In this document: positions 45,687-55,865 of the stretch, piece by piece | Layout of the letters: every line of letters begins with the position of its first letter | Position numbering within the stretch: the stretch's first letter is position 1 | Source: Hymenopus coronatus | Taxonomy: Eukaryota; Arthropoda; Insecta; Mantodea; Hymenopodidae | NCBI GenBank assembly: GCA_030762935.1 | Contig: CM060892.1 | Location: 84,505,827-84,569,826 of the forward strand | DNA: 64,000 nucleotides | Direction: 5' to 3' | The notes under the pieces: generated by a model | Seen by the model: the letters and a program-made list of their open reading frames with translations, nothing else | The model's database searches: none | What the model was told of the DNA's origin: nothing | Position numbers and translations under genes: made by a program

Positions 45687-45849
45687 GTTTCATTCTTATA
45701 AATGTTTAGTTTTATTCGCTGCTTTCTTGTCTAGGCTGGGTGGTTCGACTCTCAAATATGGGTTGGCGATTTTAATTCGCCCGTGTATCTTTACTAGTTC
45801 ATTTTAAATAGGTCAAGGGCCCTCGTTCTAACGGAATCCTCATAAAAAA
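44141..45849. other. Spacer with simple repeats and GC-moderate patches
   Basis: Poly-T at 44359-44382, (AT)n at 44776-44832 and (TTTC)n at 45639-45686. 44500-44700 and 45190-45540 are GC-moderate with small ORFs on both strands that I do not recognise. 44945-45030 may be a very decayed family A piece ('CGCATGTTTGCAAGAAATC'). Confidence 0.4.
44776..44832. repeat. (AT)n microsatellite
   Basis: Pure AT tract of about 28 units, self-complementary. Confidence 0.97.
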
Positions 45850-46408
45850 AACGATAGTCAAATCTTTTGAAAGCTGGTCGCTATGTGAAACAATTGAAAT
45901 TCGGTTATTTTTGCTTACTATGAGTATACAAAAGAGAGACGAAACCAAAAATGATTTCCTGTTTGAGAAAAGTTTAAGAACTCATAATTCAAAGGAATAA
46001 CACAGGATATCTCATAAACGGTTCGCTACAAAAAATGTATTCGAGATCTATATTTTTGAGCAGCAAGTTTTTGTCTGTGTCTTACAGTTACCAAGCTATA
46101 CAAAAGTCATACAAAAGTCATCCAAAAGGTCTTTAGAGAGGCTACTCCCAGTAAATGCAAAATATATATTTTATTTGTCGTGTAAATATTTTAATATACG
46201 GTATTTTAATAAACATCGTTACAGCCATTTTCGAGAAGCACAAAATTTGCACGATTTGTTCGATGTAAAGGGTAGTTTGCGTTGGAGGATTTTCCTAAAA
46301 ATCTTCGTGTCGTATTCTTGAGAGATACTCTACTCTAATAGTAGGTTTTGTATTTAACCGACTTTTCGTTTTTGAGTTATGATGTCCACAGACATAGACA
46401 CACGCGCG

Positions 46409-46450
<42 letters not shown>

Positions 46451-46575
46451 TACTAATGTTTTTATTCGGGAAGTCTCAAGGTATATATTTCCGGTGAAAT
46501 CTCGATATCGAATTTTTGTGTGGAATTCAATACCTGCTGTATCTACGATGTACATTTTACAAGAGTGCTAGAGAA
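45850..46575 (-). mobile_element. Family A repeat, hairpin end missing
   Basis: From 'GATAGTCAAATCTTTTGAAAG' to 'CAATACCTGCTGTATCTAC' and 'GTGCTAGAGAAAAAAGG'. CG/CA tract at 46402-46447 at the standard site. The minus-strand ORF through the CA tract is an artefact. Confidence 0.8.
46402..46447. repeat. (CG)n-(CA)n microsatellite inside family A
   Basis: Eight CG-type steps followed by about 15 CA units; alternating purine-pyrimidine throughout, thus prone to Z-DNA. Confidence 0.95.
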
Positions 46576-47059
46576 AAAAGGCGTAACTCACAAAGGGCCT
46601 GCAACATTGATATCACAGATCCAACCGAGAATTTTGTTTTAATGAAAGTAGATCTTTCTCGACTTTCTCTGCCATAGACCTAAGCTTGAGATGAATATAT
46701 TTATTTACAAACTAGAATTATTCACTCATAACATGTAATTCCTTGCACATATCAATGTATAATAGCTATTAAATGAAATATCTTACATAAATGTGAATAT
46801 TTTTTTATCTCTTCAGTATTTTTCTTGGAGGCACCATCCTGAGGAAAAAATAAACTTACTGTGGCCGATTTTGCCTTCGCGACATGAAATGTAAATTTCA
46901 AGTTATCTTTAGTTCAGTCTTGCAGCACAATTGATTGTAGCTTCGATGTAGGCGAAGTTCATCTTTCAGCTCCTCGTATACTACACGGTAGCAGATCTTT
47001 GGGCGGTCGACAAACCTATAGTCAACCGGTACAACTTAATATTTCCCGTTAGGGACCTC
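46576..47059. other. Spacer, nothing recognised
   Basis: No coding or repeat signal identified. Confidence 0.4.
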
Positions 47060-47790
47060 TTGGAAGAGAACGCCAAAACATGTGTTATTTTTTGGATATA
47101 CTTTCAGTAGAAAAATCCCAGTTTAATCTGCGTCATTAAGGTGATACATTTCAAAATTTGTAAAATCTACAGTGTATAAGAAATCTTAAGGAAATTTATA
47201 TCAATTACTAAACACAATAATATTGATATTTTTGCAATGTTTCGAAAGTCTATCTGGAATGATTATTTAAATAATAATTTTTTACTGTCTAAATTCATTG
47301 TTCTAATAAAAATGAGTCATTTGATGCATTTTTAAAACTATTCTCACAAAAATTAAAGTTTTACAGTAAATTAGTTTACAAATAGATCTGTCATATCCTG
47401 TTTTATATGCAACTCTCAATTATTATAGAAAAGCGTTTACATTCCGTTCTCTAAAAAACTCTTGAATTTTTAAAATGTAATAATTCATTTCCCAAAATTG
47501 GAGTTTTATTTGGATAAACTGCATGACCATTTTCTTCAATATTACTTTTGATAAATACATTAGAAAAATGACTTCCCGTTTGAGAAAAGTTTAAGTATCT
47601 CAAAGCTGAAACCAATAGCATGGAATATCTCAGAAACGCTTAATTCCATAAAAAATATTTACGACAAAAACTGTGTGCTTTAATGAGATCTACATTAAAA
47701 TACTTTTCAAGCGAATTAGTACAAACTTGCATCGTGTAGAGCGTTTTGAATATGGAAATTGTTGGTAAAAGGTATGCGTGAAAACAAAGT
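47060..47790 (+). repeat. Family B repeat with a family A fragment inside
   Basis: Same order of blocks as 39730-40350. The alignment is interrupted at 47562-47698 by a family A internal piece and then resumes with 'GAATTAGTACAAACTTGCATCG', 'GCGTTTTGAATATGG'. Confidence 0.7.
47562..47698 (-). mobile_element. Short family A internal fragment nested in family B
   Basis: 'ACTTCCCGTTTGAGAAAAG' to 'TAATGAGATCTACATT', reverse orientation, no termini. An internal piece without ends suggests recombination or deletion of a larger insert. Confidence 0.7.
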
Positions 47791-47836
47791 TTAAATTTGG
47801 GAGTGCCTAATAATTGAGATCGTTAGTCGGCACAGC

Positions 47837-47923
47837 TATTATTATTATTATTATTATTATCATCATCATCGTCATTATTATTATCATTATTATTATCATC
47901 ATCATTATTATTATCATTTTTTC
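47837..47923. repeat. (ATT)n/(ATC)n microsatellite
   Basis: Mixed ATT and ATC triplets in alternating blocks. Confidence 0.95.
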
Positions 47924-47957
47924 CGTCAAATGTAAATTATTTAATGTGTTTAAAAGT

Positions 47958-48900
47958 GTTAATTGTTAACCATGTAATGTATTTAAAAGTGTAAAGCTAG
48001 CTTATAGCAAGCACAGCTCAAAGTTGCTTACCAAATTTAACTATTGGAAACAGAATTATATTGTTGGTCACGTACTTTGGTGCATGTGCGTGCAATAGAG
48101 AAATAAGTGAGGACGCAATTGGGTGGAGAACAGAATAATAGAGAAGTGAGTTTTTTTCTATTGTGTGATGATAGTCACGTGGGAGTTATGATGCGTTGTG
48201 GGTGAAGAATGATGCATTATGGGCTACCTCAACGCCAAGTTGGCGGTCTTTCTGACCAATCAGCCATGACAGTAAATTTACTATATAACTAGAACTTTGT
48301 ATGATGTCAGCGCACCTTAACACTCTTGCACCCTTACATGCACGCAGTCACTATATGCGCGTAATCGCTGTCGGGCAATCAGCCGGCCACTTCAGGTCAT
48401 GTGCGGTAATTTCTGTTAAGAACACTCACCGCTAAGTTCAAGGCGCATACTTGTAATATTATTATACGGTGTGAAAGTAAGCAGTTCAATAAGTGAAGTT
48501 AAGTTATGTCGTCAAAGCAGGAAAGCTCCTAGAAATAGTCAGAATTAGTTAGATTGTAAAGCAAAGTTGTTGTCTACATGCCATACATCTAGTCAATAAT
48601 AAAACGAGTAGATGAAGTTAAAGTGTGTGCTAACTATTTCGTAAGACCACCCCCAAACTGCCATCATTGCTGTTACCACCCGAGTGAGTCAATCATCATG
48701 CAGGCTGAGCTACACCGGAGGCACCTAACGGTAGTGGATCTTCAAAACAAGATACGTGGGAGATCTACTCTTTTGGTAGTGGAGTGAGTCCAGAGACACC
48801 GTCAACGTAACAGCATACTTGGCTCTTCAACGGGCTGTAAAAAGTCACATACATGACACACACAACGTGTGGAGCATTAAAAACGTTCCATAATAAACAT
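47958..48900 (+). promoter_or_regulatory. LTR-like promoter region
   Basis: GC-moderate segment with CCAAT ('GACCAATCAGCC' at 48254), TATA-like 'ACTATATAACTAG' at 48280 and 'GATGTCAGCGC' about 28 bp downstream as a possible start site, then AATAAA-type 'TCAATAATAAAACG' at 48593. The order CCAAT, TATA, start, polyadenylation signal over about 350 bp is that of an LTR or of a short transcription unit. It begins near 'GTTAATTGTTAACC'. No second LTR or coding region is present. Confidence 0.35.
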
Positions 48901-49204
48901 GCGCCTGATCATTTAAGGCATCAGTAAAATATGCCAAGTGGAAAAAACGATATACTGTCTTAAAGCTTAGATTTCATGTTATTTTACTAGGAAAAACATA
49001 ATTTTTAAAATTTTTGTCAATTGTTATTAAATTTCACCGAAGCATCGCCTTAATGTAATTGATCCCTTGTCACTGCAGTCAATAATTTTGGCATAGAACG
49101 CGCCTTTCCAATAGAAGCATAGAATTCAAAATATGAATTCAAATTTGATATTGCAGGTGGCAAAACTTCGAGCTGCACATAAACTTCGGCAATTACGATT
49201 CATT

Positions 49205-49342
49205 ATATTAATTACGCCACGTAAAAGAATCTCAAGCCTGATAGAGAGGCCTCTGAGCAAACCTAAGCCGTCTTTCACACCCAATATAGAATGGGAAGCT
49301 AAGCACCGCAGCAGTTAAAGAGCGTCCATAAATAAAGCTCAA
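49205..49342 (+). mobile_element. tRNA-derived SINE (SINE-2), 3' part only
   Basis: 'TTAATTACGCCACGTAAAAG', 'GATAGAGAGGCCTCTGAGC', 'CCAATATAGAATGGGAAGC' and 'AGAGCGTCCATAAATAAAG' match the tail of SINE-2. The tRNA head is missing (5' truncation), as is usual for target-primed copies. The nearby 'GGAAGGCGAGCGGTCTAACCACTC' at 49359-49382 is a separate tRNA-like head in reverse orientation. Confidence 0.75.
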
Positions 49343-49794
49343 TTTAATGTTTACTTGGGAAGGCGAGCGGTCTAACCACTCTGCCACGCATTGCTTACTT
49401 CGCGCTCAAACGTGCCAATGGTGGAATTATTTTCCTTGTTTCCACTTTGTGATTTTAGTTTCATAGCTTATAGCCTTACAAGAACAAATTTGGTATAATA
49501 TTCTTCGCCTTGACTGTATGCTGATTGCCAGTCAATAACTTCTTATGCAATGATTGGGAAACTTTCCGTTCCCAAGACAAAGTGTTATAGGAAGTACTGT
49601 TTCCATCTCTTTTGGGCCGTTATATGTCCCGTCTTCCTACTAGATGATAAAAATGTGCCTGAAACAGCAGACATTTGCAAGTGCTGATGCCATCTTTCTC
49701 AAATGTGAGTCAAATTTTCCACCACATTCTTTTATATCTTCATTCCTAATATCTATGTTTAAGACTATCGTGTTAGCAGCTTTGATACGTTTTT
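49343..49794. other. Spacer
   Basis: Apart from the reversed tRNA-like piece at 49359-49390, nothing recognised. The 166-codon ORF 49644-50144 runs into the mariner and is not a real gene. Confidence 0.4.
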
Positions 49795-50922
49795 GTCACT
49801 TATTCTTAGCATCCATTCCTCACTTTTATACATTAGGGACAATTTTGAGGCAATGTTATGCAGTTTTACTTGTATTTCTTGACATTTTTACTAAGAATCT
49901 TTTTATACATCCATTTATACAAGGCGTGTCCGGAAAATTAAATACTATTTCGTTCCACTGCCATTGCAACGCTAGTGTCGCAGTTTCACGTATGCGCACT
50001 CATCTCTCTAGCTTACAGCAGGAACAGCCGAATCGTGTTGTATGTACTGTTGTTAGTGGTCATTCAAAATGTTTTAAGTCAATATCAGAACCTGCCGACT
50101 GTGAAGTACGTTCCGTATTGATTTTTGAACGCAAGGAATGTTAAAGCAGCTGAAATTCATTGTAACTTGTAAAGAGTTATGGTAAACATGTAATGACAGA
50201 TGGAATAGTCAGACAGTGGGTTAGATAATTCAATGATGGATGATTCAGTGTTCATGACGATGTGGGTAGCACTCTAGTCTTTATTGATAATTTAGTTGAG
50301 CGAGTGAATGAGGCAATTCGTGAAAACAAACGATTCACAATAAGAATGCTTTGTGATGTGTTTCCACAAAATATGGTATTCAGCAGGGGTTGGTTGTCTT
50401 CATTGGTGGCAGATTTCTTTGAAAAGGGCATACAAAAGTTGATTCTCCGCTATGGTAAATGCCTGAATAATTATAGTAATTATGTCGAAAATGGGTTAAG
50501 AGATACTCTTTCATGTACAAATAAATGTTGTGAAAACAAATATTTTATGCCTTTTCTACCACACCGGTTCTCACTTTCCTAACACGCCAGTTATTATATT
50601 TTTTGTAGGCGACATTTTGAGACTCTTTATTTTATGTATTGTTATTTTATATCCCAAGTTCTTGAAACCATTCACTTGTTCTATTATACTGTTGTATAAA
50701 GATATTTTAGCTCTGGAGTTGTTTTACCCTCCCACAAAGAACACTTTTGTTTTTGGATACATTTATTCACATTATGCTTCTATAAGATGTTACTTAATCT
50801 TTTCAAATTGATTTGAAGAAGATCTTCCGATTCAACTAATACTACTTTATTTGGAAAAGGATGGCATTTATTAGATTATTTCCGATGTGTACATACGTAA
50901 TAAGTTTCTGGTTCCATTACAG
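49795..50922 (+). repeat. Local duplication, left copy (filled site)
   Basis: 49795-49919 plus 50592-50922 match the single block 51890-52322 ('CACTTATTCTTA-CATCC', 'GAGGC-ATGTTATRCAGT', 'TAAGATGTTACTTAATCTT', 'GATTATTTCCGATGTGTACATAC'). The insertion between the two parts is the mariner. About 80 percent identity by eye. Confidence 0.8.
49920..50591 (+). mobile_element. Internally deleted mariner element (672 bp)
   Basis: Inverted termini: 'AAGGCGTGTCCGGAAAATTA' at the left and, reverse-complemented, 'TGGCGTGTTAGGAAAGTGAG' at the right; TA on both sides (49918-49919, 50592-50593). The transposase is reduced to remnants: 'ADCEVRSVLIFE' (N-terminal helix-turn-helix start, near 50094), 'MTDGIVRQWVR', then an open frame 50262-50582 with 'FIDNLVERVNEAIRENKRF' (second helix-turn-helix) fused to the C-terminal 'FFEKGIQKLILRYGKCLNN'. 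The whole DDD catalytic domain is missing, so this is a non-autonomous derivative. Full-length mariners are about 1.3 kb. Transposase normally binds the termini and moves the element by cut and paste into TA. Confidence 0.9.
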
Positions 50923-50930
50923 TGTAATAT

Positions 50931-51049
50931 CTTATCTTTCTCTACCAAATAAATAGGTAGAGAAGGTTTTGCACTCTCCCAGAAATTCATATCAAGATTT
51001 CGCCGGAAATAAAGATTTTATGGTCATATATTTCCAAAAAAGTAATTTT
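50931..51049 (+). mobile_element. Family A palindromic end only
   Basis: 'CTTTCTCTACCAAATAAATA' and 'GGTAGAGAAGG' form the palindrome; the copy stops after 'TTTCCAAAAAAGTAATTTT', directly before a second complete start. Confidence 0.8.
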
Positions 51050-51883
51050 ACTTTCTCTACACATACTATGTTAAATACATCGTAGGTAGAGAAGCTATTG
51101 TATACCACCAAAAAATTCGATATCAAGATTTCACTGGAGACGATACATTTTAGGGTCTCCGGTATCAAAAAAAATCCGTGTGTGAATGTAACCATGTGTA
51201 ACCATGTGTCTGTGAACACAGTAACTCAAAAACGAAAATTCGGTAAAAAACCGAACTTGGTATTTAAGTTTATTATTATCTTCCAAGAATACGACATGAA
51301 GATTTTCAGGAAAATCCCCCCATCCCAAAATAACCTTTACCTACATGGAAAAAGTTTCGAAAAATTTTCTTTTCTCATAAATATTTCTAGCGATTTTGAT
51401 TAAAAGGTCGCATATTAAATATGTTTATATATAAAATAAAAAGTATATCTTGAATTTTTAGGGAACAGCCTCAGGCAGCTTCATTTTAAATGACTTTTGC
51501 ATAACCGGTAAACCGTAAGAGATAGACAATATTTACTACACAAACATGTAGACCTCATTCAACATACAATTTATGCCATGTATTTTTTTTTCGTGGAATT
51601 AACTATTTCCGAGATATTCGTTGTTATTGGTTTCAGTTTTAAAATATTTAAACTTTTTGATGCGGGAATTTGTAAACTCCTGGTCGTACAAAGAAACGGA
51701 TGTCAACCATATGACCACCAGCTTTTAAACGATTTGACTATGCTTCAGTCTAGTGAATTCCTCTATTGTCCTTATACTTACAACGAAACAAGTAACAAGA
51801 TCATTTCTGCTAATGTGTATCTCGATTAATATGAAGTAGATTAATTTGTTATAGAGAAAGTCATGTAAATGGAATACATCAGA
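51050..51883 (+). mobile_element. Family A repeat, copy 24 (full length)
   Basis: From ACTTTCTCTACACATACTAT to GAATACATCAGA, 834 bp. GT block short ('CCATGTGTAACCATGTGTC'). Preceded by the extra end at 50931 and followed directly by the right copy of the local duplication. Internal ORFs on both strands are repeat shadows. Confidence 0.88.
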
Positions 51884-51889
51884 TTTAAT

Positions 51890-52322
51890 CACTTATTCTT
51901 ACCATCCTTTACTTCTATACTTCAGAGACAACTCTGAGGCGATATTATACAGTATATTCACCAAGAATATATGTAAAGATTCATTTATATTACATTTTTC
52001 GAGGAGACATTTCAAAACCGTATGTGCCTTATGTATTATATCACATCAATTATTTAAAAGTATTCGCTTGTGATATTATATTGTTGTTTATAGATATTTT
52101 AGATTTGAAGTTATTTTGTCCCCTCGTAGACAAAAACTTCTGTTTTTGGTATATCTATTCATATTATCCTTCTGTAAGATGTTATTTAATGTTGTCAAAT
52201 TGATTTGGAAATGATTCTTCCTATTCCACTAATAGTACTTTATTTGCAATAGGGTGTCATTTATTAGATTATTTTCGATGTGAATACACGCAATACATTA
52301 CTGATTCTATTCACGTGCAATT
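51890..52322 (+). repeat. Local duplication, right copy (empty mariner site)
   Basis: Aligns with 49795-50922 but lacks the mariner: 'TTCATTTATATTACATTTTTC' spans the point where the left copy has 'CATTTATA'-mariner-'TATTATATTTTTT'. The single TA at 51988-51989 is the pre-insertion site. Confidence 0.8.
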
Positions 52323-52789
52323 TTTAATATTTACAAATGAAAATCCATCGGGAAAATACTACAGCTTGCTTCAACCCTTGATTTATTTATATGAGCATTT
52401 TGTTAATTCTATAACAGTAATATCATAGAGACGTTATATTGGATTTAATACAGTTTTAGAATATTTTTATTTTTTCAGGACTGTCCTTGAAATTTTCTCT
52501 TCTAAATTATAGACAGTGGCCAGTTATCTGCTGGCTCATTTTGTCATCGCTTGGTGGTAAGTTCAGCTGTCAACGGGCCCACGCAGTACAAGCCATAGTT
52601 TCTGAACTCACCCAAGAGCCGATATTTGCTGTACATGCAGCATAAAGTCTTTCAAGAGAGGTTAAGGGCTCTCACAATGAACGTAACGGCTTTAAACGTA
52701 TGTTTAACGCGATATGTTGTCATTTAAGTGAGAGCGAAATAACTTAGGTGATATGCTGATTTGCCGAAGCGACCACTGACAGTACACGA
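52323..52789. other. GC-moderate spacer with a possible isolated exon at 52480-52555
   Basis: 52466-52479 is a strong acceptor-like 'TTTTATTTTTTCAG' and 52556 starts GTAAGT. The 76 bp between them is open in one frame and reads LSLKFSLLNYRQWPVICWLI.., membrane-like. No neighbouring exon was found, so it may be chance. Confidence 0.25.
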
Positions 52790-52794
52790 CAAAA

Positions 52795-53820
52795 AATCTC
52801 ATGTGTTCCTTTGCACGACTTTCCCTAGCTGTTTCACAAACAAACTTGCCCTACAAAAGACTATTATTTTATTTAGGTCATGCTATTCGAGATAAGCATA
52901 AGCAGCAATGGTCTCATTACTTGCTTCCTTGTGAGTAGAAGGGAAATAAGGGAATACACTAGGCTAAGCGATAGTCAACATTTCTAAAATGTTGGTTGCT
53001 ATGTGAAACAATTGAAATTCGGTTCTCTTTTATTTTACTACCGGGAATGCAAAAGAGATGAAACGAAAATTGCCTTACCGTTTGAGAAAAGCTTAAGTAG
53101 TTTAAAATTTAAACCAATAACAGGAATACTTCGGAAACGGTTAACTCTACAAAAATGTATATGACATAAATTGAGTGTTTTAATGTGATCTACATTTTTG
53201 TAGTAAAGTTTTGTCTCTCTCTCTTACAGTTTATGAGTTATGCAAAAGTAATTCAGAATTAAAGAGGTCTTCAGAGGATATTCCCAGAAAATTCGAGCTA
53301 TACAATTCGTTAGTCATGAAAATATCATTAAAATAAGACATTTTAATCTAAATCGTTGGAACTATTTTTGAAAAAATCACAAATTTCTAAAAATATTTTT
53401 TGTAAAGGGTAGTTGAGGGTGGGTGTTGTTACTGAACTTAAATACTAAGTTTAAACTTTAAGTAACTTTTCGTTTTTAAACTGTGTTGGCGACAGACAGA
53501 TTTGCTATTGTGGCTGAATTTGTACATTGATATGCACTATTCATTGCTTTATCCCTCAATTTAATTTGGATAAACTTAAATTTAAGGTTTTCATTTATAC
53601 TGAAATTATTTATCGAGCGATTTGATATCATCTGAAACTATTAACTTTGTTTTAATTGACACACACACAGACACACGCGGACATGTTTCATAAATGCGTT
53701 TTGTTATTCAGGGAGAATTGAAACATGTATTTCCGGTGAAATCTGGGTATACATTTTGGGTGGATACAATACCTTCTCTATCTACCTATACATGTGTGCT
53801 AGAGCATGTAAAAATGCTAT
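52795..53820 (-). mobile_element. Family A repeat, copy 25, interrupted
   Basis: Reverse orientation; hairpin end 'CTCATGTGTTCCTTTGCACG' and body to 'TTTTCGTTTTTAAACTG' (53480), then about 170 bp foreign sequence, then the CA tract (53660-53682) and 'ATTTCCGGTGAAATCTGGG' to the eroded palindrome 'CTCTATCTACCTATACATG'. CT-rich block 'GTCTCTCTCTCTTACAG' at 53212. Confidence 0.8.
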
Positions 53821-54123
53821 ATACAGGTATTGAAATCAACAATAATGGTTATATGAAGTCAAATTCACAAACGGGTACTACCTACACAACTCGTTTTGAT
53901 GCAAACCTACAGAATTCATTAATATTAATTATGGATAGCAAACTTTATTCCCAGCAATTCCTGAACTGTGATCTTGAACAAAAGGTAGTTACATGATGAC
54001 AGAAAATCTGAGGTGATACTTTGAAGTAAAACACGCTCTCTGATTGATGGAGAGAAACATGAAAGGTTGGAACTTGCAAACTTCTATGTCGAGCTTTTAT
54101 TTTACGTCATATTTAGGTGCGAT
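53821..54123. other. Spacer
   Basis: Forward ORF 53694-53996 starts in the repeat and is not supported. Nothing else recognised. Confidence 0.35.
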
Positions 54124-54136
54124 AACGTCAGGCAAT

Positions 54137-54280
54137 GGGAGGGCTTCGAGGCGCTGACCACGTCTCACCCTCCAATACTGCACCCCATCCATGACGTCTG
54201 TAGTGGACCGAGATGGGGGACGCAGCGGCCGGGCGGTAGGCCAAGGTTCCCCGTGAGCCGCCGTGCCATGGAGAAAAAAA
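54137..54280 (+). mobile_element. Retroposed GC-rich insert with 13 bp target-site duplication
   Basis: A 144 bp insert of about 63 percent G+C, ending in a run of A (54274-54280). The 13 bp word AACGTCAGGCAAT is found exactly on both sides (54124-54136 and 54281-54293). Together these show insertion by target-primed reverse transcription. It has no tRNA boxes; it may be a 5'-truncated LINE 3' end or a processed RNA. No other copy in the window. Confidence 0.85.
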
Positions 54281-54293
54281 AACGTCAGGCAAT

Positions 54294-55050
54294 TTGAAAG
54301 TATGCATTAAGTTAGCATGAAATAGTTCTTGGATACGTTAACTGTTCTTATGAATAACCTCTAATTGTTAAAGCATTATGACTATTACTTCCATCGCATC
54401 CTACTTGGAGTTTTATATTTTCTTAGCCTTGTATATTTAATCACTATATTTTAGAGCTCTCCTCCTTTACAGGCAAGACATCATATGATAAGAAGCTATA
54501 TAATATTCCAAGCAGCTTACGTCTCTATGCTAAATTTTCGACTTCTCTTGGTCTAATTCCATTTAAAAGGACCGAGGTCCTTCACTAATCCTTGTAGCAG
54601 ATTCCATTAGCTTTTTGAAAGCAATATAAAAATGAGCAACCTCTTAAATCAGCGAGATGTTCTTAGCTACAAAAGAGTAGAATGGTAAATAAATTCTACT
54701 TTATCATCACGAATAAGATTAATAAAACAACTTCCATGGTGAAACAACTCTTTATGGCTCCTACCAAGTGTCTATAATAATTATATTTTTCACACTCCCG
54801 AGTCTCACAGTATCATCGACGGATCCTCCACACCACCTGTTCTCGTTCCCATTTTAAGTGTCCATTTTATTAAGCAATTAAATACTATTTTAAGTTTTAT
54901 CTCAATTATTTAATAGTTTGACCTGTTTGTTGGTCAGTTCTTGCTACAGCTTGGTACCCACACCAGTTCACTAGTATTAAGTCTCGCCATACTATTTTCT
55001 TAATATGTTCTAAGCGGTTTTAGAGAAGCCAGATGGCGAATTTAAGTGAC
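54294..55050. other. Spacer, nothing recognised
   Basis: AT-rich, no ORF or repeat called. Confidence 0.4.
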
Positions 55051-55052
55051 CC

Positions 55053-55865
55053 TCTTTACGTTCTCCATACGTACTATGTACACATTAGATAGAGAAGATA
55101 TTGTGTTTCACCACCCAAAACTCCATATTGACATTTCACGCATATAGATGTCTTGAGGTCCCCTGAAAACAACCACAAAAAATTCTTATCATACGCATAA
55201 GATATGTTAATGACAAATGAAATGTTTATCTTGAATTTTCTGGGAATAGGCTCTGGATACCACTTCATTCTGAATGATTTTTTATAAAAAGGCCTATCTA
55301 AGTGTGTGTGTGTGTGTGTGTGTGAGGAGGGGGGATGGGGGCACACATAAAACCCAATCATCGATTAAATACTAAACGTTATATGTTCAGCATCTTTCAA
55401 GGATATGACACGAAGATTTTAATGAACATTCCATCATACCAAACTACCAATTTTGATTTTCTCAAAATTAGCTTTTAACAATTTTGATTAAAACACCGTA
55501 TCTATATTAAAGATATTGTATGAACAATAAAATATTTATCTTGTATTTTCTAAGAGTAGTCTCTTAAAGACTGCTTCATTGTGAATGAATTTTGCATAAC
55601 TAGTAAACCGTAAGAGACTGAAAAAAAAACTCCTGCACAAAAAATGTAGATGTCGTTAGAACACATAATTTATGTCATATATTTTTTGTGGAGTTAAAAG
55701 CTTTCCGAAGTATTCCTTGTTATTGTTTTAAATTTTAAATATTTCACCAAAGTTTTAGCTTAGTGTATTATCTTACTTCTCTTCTACTTAAAAGGAGGAA
55801 ACATTTCTGCTAATGTTTATCTCGATTAGCATGAAGTAGATAGAGGAATAATCTTTTGTAATATA
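55053..55865 (+). mobile_element. Family A repeat, copy 26, rearranged
   Basis: Starts at 'CGTTCTCCATACGTACTATG' with an intact palindrome core. The block order is disturbed: 'TTGAATTTTCTGGGAATAGG' (55232) appears before the GT block (55303-55325) and again in decayed form ('TTGTATTTTCTAAGAGTAG') at 55541, so part of the element is duplicated in the wrong place. Ends near 'GAAGTAGATAGAGGAATAATC'. Confidence 0.75.

Noticed and set aside
49644..50144. 166-codon forward ORF
   Set aside because: It crosses the boundary between duplicated spacer and mariner 5' end; only the last residues (ADCEVRSVLIFE) are mariner-derived coding.
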